Below are positions 43,377-52,057 of a DNA stretch of 64,000 bases, in pieces. The stretch spans positions 40,908 to 104,907 of the forward strand of contig CAYUVH010000051.1 in the NCBI GenBank assembly GCA_964448135.1, in the 5' to 3' direction. Both the position numbers and the translations under genes were made by a program. Origin of the DNA: CAYUVH01 sp964448135. GTDB lineage: Bacteria > Verrucomicrobiota > Verrucomicrobiia > Limisphaerales > UBA8199. The notes under the pieces were generated by a model. The model saw nothing but the letters and a program-made list of their open reading frames with translations, ran no database searches and had not been told where the DNA came from. The number at the start of each line of letters is the position of its first letter. Within the stretch, counting starts at the first letter, position 1.

Positions 43377-44879
43377 ATGAAGACCGCGTTGTTGTTTCTT
43401 GCCTGCACCACCCTGGTCGCCACCGCCGCCACGCCGCCCGAACCCACCGGCGCGTCCGTGGCATTCACCTCCTCCGATCCCGTCACTGTCCGCGCTCTGG
43501 GTCTCGTGGACGCCGGCGATTTCAAACAAGCCGAAGCCGTGCTCGCCGAAAGCAAGACCGGCGCCGATCCCAAAGCCCTGCAGTCCCGCGCCGAACTCGC
43601 CGACCTCATCCGCCGCATCCGGTTGCAATACTCTCTCGACGACGCCGGCCTTCTGGAAAAGCTGAAGGAAACCATCCCCAACGTAACCGCCGCCGAGGCG
43701 CAACGCTGGGCGAAGGAAGCCAGGGTCCGTTACCGCATGATTGACGGGAAGAAATTCTATTTCAGCCGCGAGCCCCAGAACATTTTCCTCTTTTGCGAAG
43801 AAGCCCGGACCCGCCGCGCCAAAGCCGGTCACGCACCCAAGGACTCGAAGGCAGAACTGCACAAGAATCTCGAAGCCATCATCGCCGAAGCCGAAAAGTC
43901 CGGAGCGATCGCAGTGGTGCCCGTGAAACACCGCATCGCCCACACCTTGATGATCAACCCGAACAATCCCAATATTAAAACTGGTTCGGTGGTGAAGGTG
44001 TGGCTGCCCTATCCGCAGGAATATCGGGATCAGCAGCGCGATGTCAAAATGATCAGCGCCTCGCCCGAACCAAAACTGATCGCCCCCAGCGCCATCGAAG
44101 GCAACCCCGTCACCGGCGGCCCGCAGCGAACCGTCTACTTTGAGCAGGTCGTCACCGACCCCTCGAAACCCCTCGAATTCAAAGAGGAATTCGAGTTCAC
44201 CTCCTACGGCTACTACCCGAAACTCGACGAATCGAAGGTAACCTCCTTGCCGGCCGATTGGAATGGCGCCTATCTCTCCGAGCGCCTTCCTCACATCGCC
44301 TTCACACCGGAGATCAAAGCGCAGGTGGCTAAAATCGTGGGCAACGAAACCAATGCGCTGGTCAAAGCCCGCAAAATTTTCCATTGGGTCAGCGACAACA
44401 TCCCGTGGAACGCCGAGGACGAGTATTGCATCATCCCATCCTTCGCCATCAAAGGCTTTACTGCCAAGCGCGGCGATTGTGGCGTGCAAAATACGATCTA
44501 CGTGACCATGTGCCGCATCGCCGGCATCCCCGCGCGCTGGCAAAGCGGCTTCGAGAGCAAGCCGGACGCGAATTGGGGCATGCACGATTGGGCGGAAATC
44601 TACCTCGCCCCCTGGGGCTGGCTGCCGGCCGACGCCTCCTACGGCGTGCAAAAATCCAAGAATCCGAAAGTGGCCGACTTCTACTGCGGCCACCAGGACA
44701 GCTACCGCTGGATCGTGAACCTCGACTGGGGCCGCGACCTGGTCCCGCCCAAGCCATCCCTGCGCTCCGAGCCGGCGGACTTCCAACGCGGCGAAGTCGA
44801 AGTGGACGGAAAGAACCTCTATTACGACGACTGGGACACCACAACGAAGATCAAACGCATTCCCGAGGCGAAGCCCTGA
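43377..44879 (+). CDS. Exported transglutaminase-like protein
   Basis: 500 residues from the ATG at 43377; signal peptide MKTALLFLACTTLVATAA. The C-terminal half is a transglutaminase core: catalytic Cys in TAKRGDCGVQNTIYVTMCR, His in NWGMHDWAEIYLAPWG, Asp in LPADASYG. The N-terminal half is helical, then beta-rich, without a recognised domain. The family includes proteases and crosslinking or amidase enzymes, so the reaction is not fixed. It lies 90 bases ahead of the sigma-factor operon on the same strand but has a distinct function. Confidence 0.87.
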   Translation: MKTALLFLACTTLVATAATPPEPTGASVAFTSSDPVTVRALGLVDAGDFKQAEAVLAESKTGADPKALQSRAELADLIRRIRLQYSLDDAGLLEKLKETIPNVTAAEAQRWAKEARVRYRMIDGKKFYFSREPQNIFLFCEEARTRRAKAGHAPKDSKAELHKNLEAIIAEAEKSGAIAVVPVKHRIAHTLMINPNNPNIKTGSVVKVWLPYPQEYRDQQRDVKMISASPEPKLIAPSAIEGNPVTGGPQRTVYFEQVVTDPSKPLEFKEEFEFTSYGYYPKLDESKVTSLPADWNGAYLSERLPHIAFTPEIKAQVAKIVGNETNALVKARKIFHWVSDNIPWNAEDEYCIIPSFAIKGFTAKRGDCGVQNTIYVTMCRIAGIPARWQSGFESKPDANWGMHDWAEIYLAPWGWLPADASYGVQKSKNPKVADFYCGHQDSYRWIVNLDWGRDLVPPKPSLRSEPADFQRGEVEVDGKNLYYDDWDTTTKIKRIPEAKP

Positions 44880-44969
44880 GCGGCGAAGCCGGTAACGGCA
44901 CCGGCGCCAGACCAGACATGACAGCCCGACTTTTGACTTCGTAGCAGCGCTTGGCGCATACTGAGTCTG

Positions 44970-45545
44970 ATGGAACGGACTGAAGCGGAGCTGATCGCCG
45001 CGACGCTGAAAGGCGACGCTGCGAGTTTCTCTCCCCTGGTCCAGAAGTACTCCCCGCGCGTCTTCGCCACGGCCCGGCGTTACGCCCGCCGCGAAAGCGA
45101 AGTGGAGGACATCGTCCAGGAGGTCTGGCTCAAGGCCTTCCAAAAGCTCGCCAGCTTCCGTGGGGAAGCGCCGTTTGAGCATTGGCTCATGCGCTTGGCG
45201 GTGCGGACGTGCTTCGACTTCCTGCGCGGCCACCAGCGTAATCGGGAGACGAGTTTCACCGAGCTGAGCGAGCCGGAAAATGACTGGTTGGAACGCTTCG
45301 TAACCCAGCCGGAGACGGCGCGCGACGACGCGGATGCCGCCCGGCAATTGGTCCGGCGCGTGTTGGAGCAACTGAGCCCTTCCGGCCGATTGATCATTAC
45401 GTTGCTTGAAATCGAGGAGCGTTCCGTCAAGGAAATCGCCCAAATCACCGGCTGGTCCGTGCCCCTGGTGAAGGTAAAAGCGTTCCGCGCGCGGGCCGAA
45501 ATGAAGAAAGTTTTGAGGCGCATCGCCCAGGAAAAGTACTTGTAA
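44970..45545 (+). CDS. ECF (RpoE-like) RNA polymerase sigma factor
   Basis: 191 residues, standard ECF length. Region 2: FSPLVQKYSPRVFATARRY, EVEDIVQEVWLKAFQKLASF and FEHWLMRLAVRTCFDFLR. Region 4: LSPSGRLIITLLEIEERSVK and VPLVKVKAFRARAEMKKVL. It directs RNA polymerase to a stress or envelope regulon. It heads a three-gene operon with an anti-sigma-like membrane protein and a Spy-like protein. A small hairpin (45550-45567, GACGCC/GGCGTC) lies just after its stop. Confidence 0.92.
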   Translation: MERTEAELIAATLKGDAASFSPLVQKYSPRVFATARRYARRESEVEDIVQEVWLKAFQKLASFRGEAPFEHWLMRLAVRTCFDFLRGHQRNRETSFTELSEPENDWLERFVTQPETARDDADAARQLVRRVLEQLSPSGRLIITLLEIEERSVKEIAQITGWSVPLVKVKAFRARAEMKKVLRRIAQEKYL

Positions 45546-45586
45546 CCGGGACGCCTGTAAGGGCGTCTCACAAAACAGAAAGGCAT

Positions 45587-45904
45587 ATGAATCTGTTGGA
45601 ATTGGAGAAAAAGTTGATCGCTGCGGCGCGGAAGGACGCGCCCGATGACCGGGTGCCGTATGCTTTTGAGCAGCGCATCATGGCGCAGCTGGCTTCTCTG
45701 CCCGAGCCGGATTTTTGGGCATTGTGGGCGCGGGCACTCTGGCGTTCGGCTAGTTTGTGCCTTGCAGTCATGGTGTTGTTGAGCGCCATATCCTTCTTCG
45801 TCCCGGCGCCGGCTGCCTCTGGCAGCACGGACCTGGCGCAGGACCTTGAAACGACGGTGCTCGCCGCCACGGACCCGGAACCCAGTACGGACGCGACTTG
45901 GTGA
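45587..45904 (+). CDS. Putative single-pass anti-sigma protein
   Basis: 105 residues: a soluble N-terminal segment of about 45, one membrane helix (SASLCLAVMVLLSAISFFVP), and a short acidic outer tail. GAAAGG precedes the ATG at good distance. Position between a sigma factor and a periplasmic sensor-like protein, and the topology, fit an anti-sigma factor, but no ZAS-type His/Cys motif is visible. Its TGA overlaps the next start (GTGA at 45901). Confidence 0.65.
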   Translation: MNLLELEKKLIAAARKDAPDDRVPYAFEQRIMAQLASLPEPDFWALWARALWRSASLCLAVMVLLSAISFFVPAPAASGSTDLAQDLETTVLAATDPEPSTDATW

Positions 45905-46398
45905 ATGTTTGGAAAGTCATCCTCGCCACGATGCTGATTTTTGGCACGGGCGTGGTGATTGGCGCACTGGTGGCCCGCCAGACGCCGGTCATACGCGGTC
46001 CACATCAGCAGCGTCAGCCGCCCGCAGCCGCCTCCAGGCAGCCTTTGCCGATTTCGCCCTCGAATCTGCGGCTGGAATTTCTGCGCCGCGCGGAACTGGA
46101 GCTAAACCTCACGCCCGAACAGCATGAAAAGGTTGACCGTCTAATCAAAGACAGCCAGGCCCGCATGCGCAAGCTCATGGAGCCGGTCGCGCCGCAGATG
46201 AACCAGGCTTTCGAGAAGACCCGCGACGAATTCCGGTCGGTGCTTACCCCCGAGCAACTCGCAAAATTCGACCAGCTCTCCCGTCAGCCCGCGCGCCCGC
46301 GCGATCCGCATCGTCCCGGTGGTGCTGCTGGACGCGCAACGGAGGGCACGAACGCGGAAGCTGTTGCACCCGCTCCTACTCCCGTCGGCAAACAATAG
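45901..46398 (+). CDS. Spy/CpxP-like periplasmic protein
   Basis: 165 residues from the GTG at 45901, translationally coupled to the upstream gene by a GTGA overlap. One N-terminal anchor helix (VILATMLIFGTGVVIGALV) and a helical outer domain with two LTPEQ motifs (LNLTPEQHEKVDRL and VLTPEQLAKFDQL), as in the LTxxQ Spy/CpxP/heavy-metal-sensor family. The tail is Pro/Ala rich. It likely senses or buffers envelope or metal stress for the sigma factor. The copper ATPase gene is its convergent neighbour. Confidence 0.75.
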   Translation: MNVWKVILATMLIFGTGVVIGALVARQTPVIRGPHQQRQPPAAASRQPLPISPSNLRLEFLRRAELELNLTPEQHEKVDRLIKDSQARMRKLMEPVAPQMNQAFEKTRDEFRSVLTPEQLAKFDQLSRQPARPRDPHRPGGAAGRATEGTNAEAVAPAPTPVGKQ

Positions 46399-46426
46399 AG
46401 TTGGCCGGCGGCTGTTGCCCGTTTAT

Positions 46427-46477
46427 TGGTGTTTGGAGCTTCTCTGGCGCTTGGTCCCTGGTCCTTGGAGCTTATCC
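46427..46477 (-). repeat. Heptad repeat, AGCT-(CCAAGGA)n family, copy 3
   Basis: On the + strand TGG (CCA on the - strand) starts at 46427, 46434, 46445, 46452, 46459 and 46466, steps 7,11,7,7,7, with AGCT tetramers at the 11-step and at the outer end. It is between the convergent Spy-like and copper ATPase genes. Confidence 0.7.
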
Positions 46478-46488
46478 CCATTCCCATT

Positions 46489-48762
46489 CTACCGCCGTCG
46501 CCTCAAAATCCGGAGCGCGTTTCCAATTACCACCAGATCCGACAAGCCCATCGCCGCCGCGCACAGTGCCGGATTGATGAATCCCAATGCCGCCAGCGGC
46601 ACGCCGGCCGCGTTGTAGAAAAACGCCCAGAATAAATTCTGCTTTATGGTCCGCAGCGTCCGTTTCGCCAAAGCCAGGCTCTCCGGCACGGCTTCGATGT
46701 CCGAGCGGACCAGAACAATATCAGCCGCTTCGCGCGCGATATCGGAGGCCCGCGTGACTGCAATGCCGAGATCCGCCTGCGCCAGGGCAGGGGCGTCATT
46801 GATGCCATCGCCGACGAATGCGACGCGTTCCCCTTCGCGTTGCAATTGCGCCACCAGCTTCGCTTTGGACTCAGGACGAACCTCCGCCGTCACATTCTCG
46901 GGCGGAATGCCGGCCTGTCTGGCGATGGCGGCGGCGGTGCTGGCGCGATCGCCAGTGACCATCCGGACCTTTAGTCCGGAGGCTTGCAGCCGCTGAACGA
47001 CTTCGGTCGCTTTCGGTTTCAAGGCATCCTTGGCGGCGAACAAGGCGAGCAAAACATTTCCGGCGCCCAACCCAACCACGGTTGCCGATTTAGCGGACCA
47101 TTCCTCGGCGAAGCTATTTCCGGAAGTCAGTTCAACTCCGGATGATTGCAGCCATTGAAGCGATCCGAGGACCAACTTGCGTCCGTCCGCGAGTCGGGCC
47201 GTGATGCCCGATCCGGAGATTTCCTCCCATTGCGACAACTCGAGCGAGGATTCGGCCAGGCCGGCCACCGCGAGGCTGATGGGATGCGTCGAGTGCCGGG
47301 CCAGGCTGGTTGCCCATTGAACCGCCTCCTCCGGCGATTGGCTGGGTGCAATCCAACGTTCGACAATTGTTGGTTTCCCCGCCGTAAGGGTGCCGGTCTT
47401 GTCCAGGAGCACGGTGGTGATCGTCCCGGCTTTTTCGAGCGCGACACCGTCGCGGATCAGGATGCCTCGCCGTGCGGCTGCGTTCGCGCCGGCCATGATG
47501 GCCACCGGTGTGGCCAGGCCCATGGCACAGGGGCACGCAATGATCAATACGCCGGCGACAATCATGATGGCCGTCGCGACGGTGTTGTCCGCGGGAGCCG
47601 AATGCCACAAGACATGGGCGAGCGAATCGTGGACGGCTCGCGCGGAACCCGGTGCCAGTCCCCACCACAGACCGGCTGCGAGGGCGATGAGTACGACGAT
47701 CGGAACAAATACGCTGCTGACCCGGTCTCCGAGCCGTTGAATTTCCGCGCGGCTGTCCTGTGCGTGACGAACGGCCGCGGCGATCCGGGCCAGCGCGGTT
47801 TCCTCGCCCGTGGCCGTGACGCGCATTTCCAAACGGCCGTTGAGATTGATCGTGCCTGCGTAAAGTAAATCATCCGCCTTTTTTGGAACGGGCGCCGATT
47901 CGCCCGTCAGCATGGACTCGTCCACGGAGGATTCTCCCTGCGCCACGGCGCCGTCCACCGGGATGCGATCGCCCGGACGCAGGGCCACGCGGTCGCCTGG
48001 ACGCAATTCCCCCACGGTCACTTCAAGCTCGGAACCATCCGGTCCCAGCCGCCGCGCCGTAGGGGGCGCCAGTTCGAGCAACTGCCGCAACGCACTGGTG
48101 GCGCGAGTCATTACGCCGGCTTCCAGCCAGTGCCCCGCGCTGACGAGGGTGATGATGGCCGCCGCCTCCATGAAATACACGTGCACCATCCGGCCACCAA
48201 ACAATGCCACGACGCTGTACGCGAATGCCGCGGTAGAACCCAACGCCACCAGCGTATCCATGTTCGACGCGCCACGTCGGGCTTGGAGCCAGGCGCCCCG
48301 GTAAAATCGCGCCCCGGCAAAAATCTGGACCAAAGCCGCCAGCCCGAACGACAGCCAGCGGAACCACCCGGTCATGCCCAGTTGAAAAACCCATTCGCCC
48401 ACGACCAACGCGACCGTGACCGGCACGCCCAGCAACAGGTTGATCGACCATCCGGCCAGCCACGATGTTTTGCCCGGCGCCTCCAGAGTTTTTGCCGCGG
48501 AAGTCTCGTCTCCCGTCTTCGCTTGAATCACCCGCGCGCCGTATCCAGCCCCGGCCACCGCCTTGACCACGGCTTCCGCGGCAGGAGCAACGCCGTGCGC
48601 CCAGCGCACCGTCGCGTATTCAGTGGCGAGGCTTACCGTGGCCGATTGCACACCGGGCACGGAGCGAATCGCATCGCCGACATGACGCGCGCAGTTGGAG
48701 CAAGTCATTCCCGTCACCACGAGCTCGGTGGTGTTCGGAGTTGCTGGGGTTGTGGCAGGCAT
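46489..48762 (-). CDS. copA: Copper-translocating P1B-type ATPase
   Basis: 757 residues. One N-terminal heavy-metal domain (GMTCSNCARHV, C21 and C24), the membrane CPC at 410-412 in CPCAMGLATPV, phosphorylated D454 in DKTGTLTAGKP, the P1B HP motif (RHSTHPISLA) and GDGINDAPALAQADLG. The YNAAGVPLAA and MGLSDLVVIGNALR segments in the last two helices are those of Cu(I) exporters. It pumps Cu+ out of the cytoplasm. The redoxin-like gene starts upstream on the same strand with a 64-base gap, so the two may be cotranscribed. Confidence 0.93.
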   Translation of the reverse strand: MPATTPATPNTTELVVTGMTCSNCARHVGDAIRSVPGVQSATVSLATEYATVRWAHGVAPAAEAVVKAVAGAGYGARVIQAKTGDETSAAKTLEAPGKTSWLAGWSINLLLGVPVTVALVVGEWVFQLGMTGWFRWLSFGLAALVQIFAGARFYRGAWLQARRGASNMDTLVALGSTAAFAYSVVALFGGRMVHVYFMEAAAIITLVSAGHWLEAGVMTRATSALRQLLELAPPTARRLGPDGSELEVTVGELRPGDRVALRPGDRIPVDGAVAQGESSVDESMLTGESAPVPKKADDLLYAGTINLNGRLEMRVTATGEETALARIAAAVRHAQDSRAEIQRLGDRVSSVFVPIVVLIALAAGLWWGLAPGSARAVHDSLAHVLWHSAPADNTVATAIMIVAGVLIIACPCAMGLATPVAIMAGANAAARRGILIRDGVALEKAGTITTVLLDKTGTLTAGKPTIVERWIAPSQSPEEAVQWATSLARHSTHPISLAVAGLAESSLELSQWEEISGSGITARLADGRKLVLGSLQWLQSSGVELTSGNSFAEEWSAKSATVVGLGAGNVLLALFAAKDALKPKATEVVQRLQASGLKVRMVTGDRASTAAAIARQAGIPPENVTAEVRPESKAKLVAQLQREGERVAFVGDGINDAPALAQADLGIAVTRASDIAREAADIVLVRSDIEAVPESLALAKRTLRTIKQNLFWAFFYNAAGVPLAALGFINPALCAAAMGLSDLVVIGNALRILRRRR

Positions 48763-48826
48763 GGTCTGGCGCCTGCACTATCTTACGAAGATTCCGCCGC
48801 CTGTCCAACGCCGCGACCAACAGCCG

Positions 48827-49642
48827 CTACTGGGCGTAGCGGGTCAAAAGCGTTTCAAGGTTTTTGTAAGTGAGCAATCCGGGATGCCCCTCGAAGCGCA
48901 CCACTCCCTGCTTGTCCACCAGCACCGCATGGGGCACGCGCTCGACGCCGACCGCCGTGCTTGATCGCTTGTTGGGATCGATGGCCACGAAGAATTCGAC
49001 CTCGGGGGAGGTCATGCGCCGCACCTCGGCTTCGGTCTCGTCGGTGATGCCGATCACCACCAGACGATCCTGAAATTTGTGTTGCAGCTTGTTCAAGCGC
49101 GGGATGTTGCCGCGCGATGCGGCGCTCTGGGTTGACCAGAAGCTCACGAGCAGAAATTTGCCGTTCAAGTCGGGCTTCCCGTTCAGCCACTTTTCCGCGC
49201 CGATCGTGGGGGCAGCCTGATCAATAAACGCCTTGGCTGAAATCGCGTGCGGAGGTACTTCGGCAAGGTTTTCGTCGTTGATGTCCAACTCCCGCTCGGC
49301 GGCGCGAGCGGCCTCGGCTTCCTTTTCGGCGCTCTGGCGGTAGCTAGCTTGCTGACGAGCGCGCTCCGTTTCCGCAGCCGTGCTTTTGGCCGGGTCGTAG
49401 TGGAAACGGGCCTGCAGTTCCGGCGACAGCTTTTTGAGTTTCACGTTTCCAATCCCGCGACTGTGCTCGAAATAGAGATCGGTGGCGGTGACGGAAGTCA
49501 CGACGACGTTTTCGTAGGTATCCTCGCCGACCTTGAGCGTGCCGAGTTTTTCGGCGACCGCGCTGGAGCTCAGGGCAAGGAAAAGAAAAACCACTCCGCA
49601 GAGCGGGCGGATGAAAATGTTGAGTGCGGCAGACGTTCGCAT
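48827..49642 (-). CDS. Exported redoxin/TlpA-fold protein lacking the CxxC site
   Basis: 271 residues from the ATG at 49642, which opens onto a signal peptide (RPLCGVVFLFLALSSSAVAE); in-frame codons upstream lack a leader. Residues about 25-85 form a small beta domain (KVGEDTYENVVVTSVTATDL), then a charged Ala/Glu/Arg helix, then a thioredoxin fold (LNGKFLLVSFWSTQSAAS, VVIGITDETEAEVRR, VERVPHAVLVDKQG). Where TlpA proteins have WCxxC this one reads STQSAAS, so both redox cysteines are missing. The cis-proline motif (VPHAV) is intact. A binding or chaperone role, not disulfide chemistry, is implied. It lies just upstream of copA. Confidence 0.8.
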   Translation of the reverse strand: MRTSAALNIFIRPLCGVVFLFLALSSSAVAEKLGTLKVGEDTYENVVVTSVTATDLYFEHSRGIGNVKLKKLSPELQARFHYDPAKSTAAETERARQQASYRQSAEKEAEAARAAERELDINDENLAEVPPHAISAKAFIDQAAPTIGAEKWLNGKPDLNGKFLLVSFWSTQSAASRGNIPRLNKLQHKFQDRLVVIGITDETEAEVRRMTSPEVEFFVAIDPNKRSSTAVGVERVPHAVLVDKQGVVRFEGHPGLLTYKNLETLLTRYAQ

Positions 49643-49718
49643 CAGTGGTTTGAGCCAGCTTGTTTTATGCCAGCGTTGCTTGCATTCGCAATCGTTCGTC
49701 TTAAATTGGGACACGTAG

Positions 49719-50396
49719 ATGGAATTGCCATCCAAGTCAGCAGTCATGACCTTGCCCGGCGTCACGCTGTTTCCGCAGGCGTTGCTGCCGCTTTACATTT
49801 TTGAGCCGCGTTACCGCCGGATGCTGGCCGATGCGCTGGAAGGGGAGCGGATGTTTACCGTCGCCATGCGCAAGCCCGGCAGCAAGCGCGAAAGTCCGGT
49901 CGCTGTGGGCGGGTTGGGGCTTATTCGCGTGGCCATGAAACACGACGACGGCACCTCGCACCTGGTGCTGCAGGGCCTGGCGCGCGTGGAACTCGGCCCG
50001 GTGGACCGTTATTCGCCGTACCGGGTGCATCATATCAGCCCGCTGACTTCGCCGCCGTGCGATTCGGTCAAGGTGGATGCGCTGGTGGCGAAGATGCGCG
50101 AGTTGGTGGCGCAGCACTTGAACCTGGGGTTGCCGTTTCCCTTTGAGAAAGTGCCGCGCAAGAAGGCGGGAAGCCCCGGCAAAACGTCGGCGATTCCGCC
50201 GAAGCAGATTCTCAGTTATCTTGATTCGATCACCGACCCCGAACAGGCGGCGGACCTGATTTCCTGCGCGATCCTGCCGGGAGCGGCGGAACGGCAGGCG
50301 ATCCTGGAAACGGCCGAGGTCGAGGTGCGGCTTCAGCTACTGATTCATTTCATGCTCGCTGAGATCCGCGAACAACAAAAGAACAGCCCCCCATGA
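49719..50396 (+). CDS. LON peptidase substrate-binding domain protein
   Basis: 225 residues with only the N-terminal LON domain: LPGVTLFPQALLPLYIFEPRYRRML at the start, HLVLQGLARVEL in the middle, and a helical C-terminal part (LILPGAAERQAILET type). No AAA+ or protease domain. Such stand-alone proteins are common and their function is not settled. Divergent from the redoxin-like gene (76 bases), and coupled to the DUF1844 gene by an ATGA overlap. A second ATG at 49746 is possible. Confidence 0.88.
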   Translation: MELPSKSAVMTLPGVTLFPQALLPLYIFEPRYRRMLADALEGERMFTVAMRKPGSKRESPVAVGGLGLIRVAMKHDDGTSHLVLQGLARVELGPVDRYSPYRVHHISPLTSPPCDSVKVDALVAKMRELVAQHLNLGLPFPFEKVPRKKAGSPGKTSAIPPKQILSYLDSITDPEQAADLISCAILPGAAERQAILETAEVEVRLQLLIHFMLAEIREQQKNSPP

Positions 50397-50818
50397 GCGA
50401 CACCCCCCAGCCTGCTTCACCTACACCGGACTTTGGTCCCGACGACCGGAATACTTTGCTCTTTGCGCGCCTGGTGCAGCAGCAGGCGGCCCTGGCCGCC
50501 ATGTTACTGGGTCACGAGCCGCATCCGGAAACGGGCCAGACCGTCACGGACCTGGATTCCGCGCAGCTCTTCATCGACCAACTGGCGATGCTCGAGACCA
50601 AAACCAAGGGCAACCTCACCGAGCCCGAAGCGAAAATGCTGCGGCAGACGATTGTGAATCTTCGCCTCGCCTTCGTGGACGCGGTCCAGTCCACCCAGAA
50701 GCAGGAAGCGAAGCCCGCTGCCGCGCCCGAGGCGCCGCCGGCTTCGCCAGCCACGCCCGCGTCACCCGCACCGGCGGGGGAGGAAGAACACCGCAAGAAG
50801 TTCAGCAAGACGTATTGA
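50393..50818 (+). CDS. DUF1844 domain protein
   Basis: 141 residues. The DUF1844 core is clear: FARLVQQQAALAAMLLGHEP, DLDSAQLFIDQLAMLETKTKGNL and TIVNLRLAFVDAVQ. The C-terminal 40 residues are Pro/Ala rich and end KKFSKTY. Function unknown; the family is small and widespread. Its ATG overlaps the LON-domain stop. Confidence 0.87.
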   Translation: MSDTPQPASPTPDFGPDDRNTLLFARLVQQQAALAAMLLGHEPHPETGQTVTDLDSAQLFIDQLAMLETKTKGNLTEPEAKMLRQTIVNLRLAFVDAVQSTQKQEAKPAAAPEAPPASPATPASPAPAGEEEHRKKFSKTY

Positions 50819-50851
50819 CGTCGGCCGCCGCCGGTCCGGGCCGGCGCGCTT

Positions 50852-52006
50852 TTACTTCTTTGCCGGCTTCGGCGGGGTTGTCTCGTCGGGTTTGGCCGAG
50901 AGATCGGACGGCTCCTTTATTTTGTAAGCATCGTCGAGGATCTCCACCGTGGACTCCTTGCGCAGCTTCTGAATGTAATTGGGCAATTCCTTCTGCACTT
51001 CGTCATCGCTCAAAATTTCGCGGATGATCGCCTTGTTGCCGTCGGTCTTGACCAGAACGGTCTTGGTGTCCAGGCCCACATACTGTTCTTTGCGCGCGGG
51101 AAAGTGCTCGAGCAGCTTGATGATGTGGAAGCCGTAGCTGGTGGTGACGACCTCGCTGATCTGGTTCGTGGCGGTAAGCGCGAAGGCGGCGGTTTCGAAT
51201 TCCGGGACCATGCGGTTGCGCGGGAAGGTGTATTCGCCGCCGGTGGTTTTTGAGCCGGGGTCCTCCGAGTATTCCTTCACCAGCTTCGCCCAGTCCTCGC
51301 CCGCGCGCGCGCGTTTCAGGATGTCATCCATCTGCTTGCGCTTCTCCGCGCGTTTGGCGGCGCTGACATCGGCGCCGGTGACGCTGTCCTTGGTGCTGAT
51401 CAGGATGTGACTGACGCGGACCTTCTCCGGTTCCTCGAAGCTGGAGAGATGTTCGTCGTAATATTTTTTGGCCTGCTCCTCGGTCGGGTTGGTTTTGATC
51501 TCGTGCTGGAGCACCATCGGTAGGGTGGCCTGGTCGATGTTCTGCTTCTCCCATTGATCGCGGGTCTGGCCGGTGGAGCGCAATTGCTGGCCGAGTTTTT
51601 GATAAAATTCCTCGTCGGTCAGTTTCGCGCTTTTCTTGACGCGCTCGAGATAGGTTTCGAACTCCTTCTTGCCCTTGGCCCGGTCTTCCTGGGTGGCCTT
51701 CGACAAAACCAATTGGATCTGGATCATCTTGTCCAGCAGACGCACGTCCACGTCGGGAGGCACCGGCGCGCCCGGTTGCGCCGCCGCGGTGGCCTTATAG
51801 CGGATGACCTCGGCGTCCAGTTCACTGCGCTTGATTTCGAAGCCTTTGCCTTTCACGAGCACGGTGTCGGTGAACAGGACATCGGGTTTGGCCGGGGTGG
51901 ATGAAGCGGGGGGAGTGGCCGGCGGAGTGGCGGGTTCGGCGGCCAGCACCGGGCAGGCGGCCACGGCGAGGGCCATAAGGCTGATTCTCAAGTTCAAGCT
52001 ATTCAT
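50852..52006 (-). CDS. Exported parvulin-type peptidyl-prolyl isomerase (SurA/PrsA-like)
   Basis: 384 residues with a signal peptide (ISLMALAVAACPVLA). A helical SurA-like N-terminal part (about 50-190) is followed by a parvulin domain starting VRVSHILIS and continuing EDWAKLVKEYSEDPGSKTTGGEYTF and SYGFHIIKLLE. It would assist folding of exported proteins. The insert ADVSAAKRAEKRKQ after VSHILIS is longer than usual. It follows serA by 51 bases on the same strand. Confidence 0.9.
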   Translation of the reverse strand: MNSLNLRISLMALAVAACPVLAAEPATPPATPPASSTPAKPDVLFTDTVLVKGKGFEIKRSELDAEVIRYKATAAAQPGAPVPPDVDVRLLDKMIQIQLVLSKATQEDRAKGKKEFETYLERVKKSAKLTDEEFYQKLGQQLRSTGQTRDQWEKQNIDQATLPMVLQHEIKTNPTEEQAKKYYDEHLSSFEEPEKVRVSHILISTKDSVTGADVSAAKRAEKRKQMDDILKRARAGEDWAKLVKEYSEDPGSKTTGGEYTFPRNRMVPEFETAAFALTATNQISEVVTTSYGFHIIKLLEHFPARKEQYVGLDTKTVLVKTDGNKAIIREILSDDEVQKELPNYIQKLRKESTVEILDDAYKIKEPSDLSAKPDETTPPKPAKK

Positions 52007-52057
52007 GAAATAAGGGGCTGATTTATCGGTTACGGTCGGAGAGCGGCAACACCCTGG

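Noticed and set aside
43260..45443. A 727-codon open frame on the - strand opposite the transglutaminase and sigma genes
   Set aside because: Antisense to two well-supported genes; composition is that of a GC-rich shadow and no domain is visible.
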